NCBI RefSeq assembly: GCF_907164915.1
Contig: NC_061864.1
Location: forward strand, 6,283,389 to 6,347,388
Length of the DNA stretch: 64,000 nt
DNA from: Impatiens glandulifera
Lineage: Eukaryota > Streptophyta > Magnoliopsida > Ericales > Balsaminaceae
Reading direction: 5' to 3'
Position 1 is the stretch's first letter. Each line of letters starts with the position of its first letter. The notes beneath the pieces were generated by a model, which was given only the letters and a program-made list of their open reading frames with translations, was not told the origin of the DNA and searched no databases. The position numbers and the translations under genes were made by a program. Positions 59,739-64,000 of the stretch are shown here, in pieces.

Positions 59739-59741
<3 letters not shown>

Positions 59742-61512
59742 TTATTGATCAAACCACCTTGTCAAATGAGAATCCAACTAGTATTGACTTGAAGTTACCT
59801 TTGAGAGGTCACTAAAGTCTAGGCCTTGGTCTGATCCCAATTATACTTTAATATTAAATTAAATAGTAACTATCACAACTATAAATTTACTGAAAATATT
59901 ATTTTCAAACTAATTCACTAGACTGAAACTATTTTTTTCTTCTCATAAATGCATATTTCCTGCAATTTGTTGGTAGTTATTTATAAGTGTAAAAGTACTA
60001 TAAACTTTAGATAACTTTCTTCTCCTTGATTTGTTGAATATCTGTTCAACCTCTCCTTTATTATTTCTTCCTTTTCTCATAAATACACATACCTGCCAAT
60101 TCTTGGTGCATGTCTACATGTAAAAGTAGAAAATTGAGAGAAAAGCTATATTTCTATCAACAAAAAATAAGAAGTAAATAAAAGTTGATCTTAACTCTCT
60201 TTATTTTATAAACAAAAAGTCAATATATTTATCAAAATTTGTGTAGCATAAAATTGTGCAGTTCACTATATTAGTTTATATAATATAATGATATATTATA
60301 TTGGTATATTATTATATTATGTTATATTATATTTTATAATAAATATATTATATTATATTTTCTTTATTCTAACCCATTAAAACTTTATAAAAAGATTTTG
60401 ATAATAATGTGTTCTTCGTATTACATAAATATATATTAGAGGTGTTTTCAACTATGACGATTTGATTTTTTTATAAATATATTTCAAAATTGATTACGAA
60501 TTCACTAATATTTGTTCACTCTATATATTTATAATAAAATGAACGCAATAAGATATATAGTTTAAGTGATAAAAAAATTAAATATTTTAAATTCAATTTT
60601 CACTAAAAATGATATAATCTAAGCTACCCATATAATAAACACAATGATAACAAAAAAAAAATGACATATCAAGGTTGGTAAGTTTGGGTAGTGAAAATAA
60701 TAGGTTTTAAAAAATATGGGCACATTTAATTTATTCTATCATGTGATTTTTATTTTGCTTCAACATCATCTTTTATTTTAGTCCACATAAAACTCATTTG
60801 AGAGAGACCTTGAAATTTGAATATTTTTCTTGAAAAACGTTGACTCCATATATAAGTTAACATGAGCATTGACTTCAATTAAATTTCGTTATTGATGTAT
60901 CATGAGCATTGACTTAAATTAATTTTTATTTTTCCAAAGACACTATACTTGTTTGATTCAACTTATACTCTATATAAGTTTACTTTAAATAAATAAAATC
61001 AAATATATTTAATCGTTTAATAAATATCTTGAATAATCTAAAATCAATAAAAAAAATTTTTTAACTGGTCATACATTAACTAAAATTATAAATATAGTGA
61101 AAACATTAGGTTTATTTTTTTTCATATTTTATATATTTTTTTTAGATAATTAATAAATACAACTCATTATTATTAATTGGAGAAAAAAAAAAAATAATAA
61201 TAACACTATTTTAGATTCATGTTATTTAAATAATTTTGTTGAATGAAAAATCATTTTATTTATTAACAACTTATCTTAAATAATAAAAAGATTTCATAAA
61301 ATCAACCACCACCTGAAAAAAGAAAAAAACAATTAATAGGTCACAACTACACCCATGAATCCTCCCATTAATGCAATCCAACCAACATCAAAAGGCACCT
61401 CTCCAGATCTCTCCCTATCTCTATATCTCAATCTTATTATTTCTTTTAAGTCTCACAACTACTAGTATTATATATTCTCTTTCAACTCATTTTCTAGTCA
61501 AATCTTCTCACA

Positions 61513-63185
61513 ATGGCACCTACATCTGATCAAGTACCTTCAATGGAGAACGAGAAGACAATGGTGAAGGTGAAAATCCTAAGCAAATCCCAAGTCAAAC
61601 CTGCCGGAAAGTTCATAGGGAGAAAAGAATGTCAATTGGTCACATTTGACCTTCCTTACATAGCCTTCTTCTACAACCAGAAGTTGCTCATTTACAAAGG
61701 CTATGAAGGGGAGTTTGAGGATGTGGTGGCGAAATTAAAAGATGGGTTGGGGGTAGTTTTGGAAGATTTTTATCAGCTGGCCGGGAAACTTGGGAGAGAT
61801 GAAGAAGGGGTGTTTAGAGTGGAATACGACGATGAGATGGACGGAGCTGAGGTGGTTGTGGCTGCCGCCGACGAGATTGCGGTGCCGGAATTGTTGGAAG
61901 TGGACGGTGCTAGTTCTACCAGGCTTAAAGATCTGCTGCCTTATAATGGTGTCCTTAACTTGGAAGGCCTTTTTAGGCCTCTCTTGGCTGTGCAGGTCGA
62001 TCAAATTATTTATTTTATTTTATTTTTAAAACATACATAACCTTATTAATGTCAAACTCGTTTGTTTAGAGAAAGACAATACACACAAATTCCTAATGGG
62101 TCCCATCTTGTTTCAATAAATAAATAAATAAAGGGCATGCCGTAAATTTAGGCTTTATTTAATATAATTATTGGTTATATGTTTTTAACAATTTAATTCA
62201 TATTGTTCAATTTCACAGATAACTAAACTGCAAGGTGGGTTAGCTATCGGCTGTGCGTTCAACCATGCTATCCTAGATGGAACATCTACGTGGCATTTCA
62301 TGAGATCGTGGGCGGAGATCTGCTGCGGCGCACCAGCGATCTCGGTTCAACCTTTCTTTGACCGTACTAAGGTTAGGAATACCCGAATGAAGCTGGAGCT
62401 GCCGGAGAAACCGATTACCAGCAACACTGACGTCATCAGATCGGACGTCCCTTCTTTGTCACGTGAGAGGATCTTTAAGTTCTCGGAATCGACGGTTGAC
62501 AGGATCAAGAATGAAGTTAATGATGGAAGATCCGACGGTTCTAAACCTTTCTCCACTTTCCAGTCTCTGTCTGCACACATTTGGCAAGCCGTCGCACGTG
62601 CGCGTCAGCTGAAGCCGGAGGATCCGACTGTTTTTACCGTGTTTGCTGACTGCCGTAAACGGGTCGACCCAGCTATGCCCGATTCGTATTTTGGAAACCT
62701 AATCCAGGCATGTAGTTAAGTTAACAGTTTATTTTGGAAACGGGTCAGGATTTGTTTGATAATTAATTAATTAATCTGTTATGCTGCTGCAGGCAATTTT
62801 CACTGTGTCGTCAACCGGGTTATTGGCCGAATCGAAGCAATTCGGAGCTTCGATGATCCAGAAAGCGATCTATGGCCACGACTCTAAGGTGATTAACGAA
62901 AGAAACATGGAGTTCGAGAGCAACCCGAAGATATTCGAGTTTAAGGATGCGGGTATGAACTGTGTGGCGGTTGGAAGCTCGCCGAGGTTCAAGGTTTATG
63001 AGGTGGATTTTGGATTCGGAAAACCGGAAAGCGTTAGGAGCGGGTTGAACAACCGGTTTGACGGGATGGTTTATCTTTATCCGGGGAAGAGTGGGGGGAG
63101 GAGCATCGATGTGGAGATTAGCTTGGAAAAAGGTACAATGGAGAGGCTTGAGAAAGATAAGGACTTTCTTCTAATGGAAGAATAA
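61513..63185 (+). CDS. DCR: BAHD acyltransferase DCR (cutin biosynthesis)
   Basis: Three exons (61513-61995, 62219-62707, 62793-63185) give 454 residues. The protein shows the BAHD motif HxxxD as FNHAILDGTSTWHFMRSWAE and the DFGWG motif as DFGFG in VYEVDFGFGKPESVRSG. The DFGFG variant and stretches such as GLGVVLEDFYQLAGKLGRDE, PYNGVLNLEGL, TVFADCRKRVDP and YFGNLIQAIFT match DEFECTIVE IN CUTICULAR RIDGES (Arabidopsis At5g23940; tomato/pepper PEL-like orthologues). DCR uses acyl-CoA in the cytosol and is needed for 9(10),16-dihydroxypalmitate in cutin. The N-terminus has 16 residues before MVKVKILSKSQVKP, where Arabidopsis begins; an alternative start is 61561. The second intron needs a GC donor (CAG|GCATGT) to keep frame. 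Confidence 0.95.
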
Positions 63186-64000
63186 TTAATTATTATTATT
63201 ATAATATGGAAGTGTCCTTTAAGGTTGTCGGATTAATAATTTAAGGGCCCCCCATGTTTGTTTCTTTGTTGGTCTGTCATGTATGTTTGGATTGTGGTGA
63301 ACCTAGGCTATTTTATTATTTTAATGTTTGAACTTGGTGTTATTTTATCTATTTTATTTTTAGTTTATGTTGCTTTACATTAAGTAGTCAATATTATGTT
63401 GGAAAAATATTTTGTTTTACTTATTTATTTTATGTTTAGTTTATATTGCTTTACATTGAGTAGTCAATATTATGTTAGAAAAAAACTTGGTGTTACTTAT
63501 CTATTTTAATTTTAGTTTATATTGTTTTACATTGTCATTAAATAGTCAATATTATCTTCTTTTTTTAACTTGGTGTTACTTATCTATTTTAATTTTAGTT
63601 TATATTGCTCTACATTAAGTAGTATGTAGTCAATATTGTGTTGAAAAAAAAATAGTGTTACTTATCTATTTTCATTTTAATTTATATTGCTAGTCAATAT
63701 TATGTTGGAAAAAAACTTTGTGTTACTTATATATACATTAAGTAGTTAAATATTATAATGGATTTTTTTTTTAAATATAGAAAGTTAATTTGATCTTTTA
63801 CGATGACTTTCATCTCATCTTAGACCTTTCTAAAAAAAATCTGTTAATTTTATTTATTTATATAACTAACTCATTTATTTATTAAAAATGTATTTAATTA
63901 ACATTTAATCTAATTACATTTTTGATGGTATTAATTTATTCTCTCTTTTATTTATTTATCAAAATCTATTTATAATTTATTTATATTATTCTTATTAAAT
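63186..64000. other. DCR 3' trailer and AT-rich end of the window
   Basis: The first 120 bases are probably the DCR trailer. The tandem array given separately follows, then AT-rich sequence with no recognised feature. Confidence 0.5.
63331..63760. repeat. Tandem array, ~75-85 bp unit, about six diverged copies
   Basis: Units share CTTGGTGTTACTTATCTATT, TTTTAGTTTATATTGCTTTA, CATTAAGTAGTCAATATTAT and GTTGGAAAAAAA. Copies begin at about 63331, 63408, 63484, 63568, 63650 and 63714; the last copies lack some parts. The array starts within 150 bases of the DCR stop. Confidence 0.85.

Larger units (their letters stand above)
56155..61512. other. Gene desert, second part, and DCR promoter
   Basis: AT-rich throughout. 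It contains the SINE-like fragment at 56555, (GA)n at 56955-56972, and long (TA)n tracts near 56858-56877, 58042-58084, 58270-58311 and 59688-59738. A 'tatattatattata' block lies near 60290-60360. No coding sequence is recognised. The last 200 bases contain the DCR promoter with TATTATATATT about 45 bases upstream of the ATG. Confidence 0.45.

Noticed and set aside
1..64000. CRISPR array, bacterial operon or viral insertion
   Set aside because: No short regularly spaced direct repeats with unique spacers, no prokaryotic gene layout and no viral gene recognised.

Overview
The window is nuclear DNA of a flowering plant, almost certainly a eudicot. Genes have many short exons with GT-AG introns, intergenic DNA is very AT-rich with (TA)n tracts and transposon remnants, and nearly every protein matches a plant family (RTNLB, MAKR, REVEILLE, HIPP, chloroplast MinD, DCR). 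No species is assigned. All exon coordinates were read by eye from splice sites, reading frame and recalled family members; no alignment was run.

Layout. 1-13.5 kb: the last exon of an unidentified + strand gene, a reticulon-like gene (-), a 1.3 kb inverted-repeat element carrying a broken fasciclin-like arabinogalactan gene (Pack-MULE-like), a hAT-type MITE, a MAKR gene (+), the complex I subunit NDUA5/B13 (-), a degenerate tRNA-Leu and a three-copy tandem array. 13.6-23.3 kb: SEC63/ERdj2 (+), a chloroplast At3g49140-like protein (+) and a HIPP-type isoprenylated protein (-). 23.3-29.3 kb is gene-free and holds MITE-like and CACTA-like debris. 29.3-49.7 kb is gene-dense: a REVEILLE6/8-like clock factor (+) convergent with cytosolic HSP90 (-), a receptor-like pseudokinase (+) convergent with a divergent polygalacturonase (-), chloroplast MinD (-) divergent from a small coiled-coil gene of unknown function (+), a DeSI/PPPDE peptidase (-), and a large Arg/Ser-rich protein of unknown function (-). 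49.7-61.5 kb is an 11.8 kb gene desert with SINE-like tandem copies, a Ty3-type solo LTR and long (TA)n tracts. The last gene is the cutin acyltransferase DCR (+), followed by an array with a period of about 80 bp.

The genes are unrelated housekeeping and regulatory loci; nothing suggests a cluster acting in one pathway. The most notable points are the gene-carrying inverted-repeat element, the neighbouring pseudokinase and active-site-altered GH28 protein whose stop codons lie 97 bp apart, three introns best explained by GC-AG splice sites, a cytosolic HSP90 ending in MEEID instead of MEEVD, and tandem SINE-like units with recognisable Pol III boxes.
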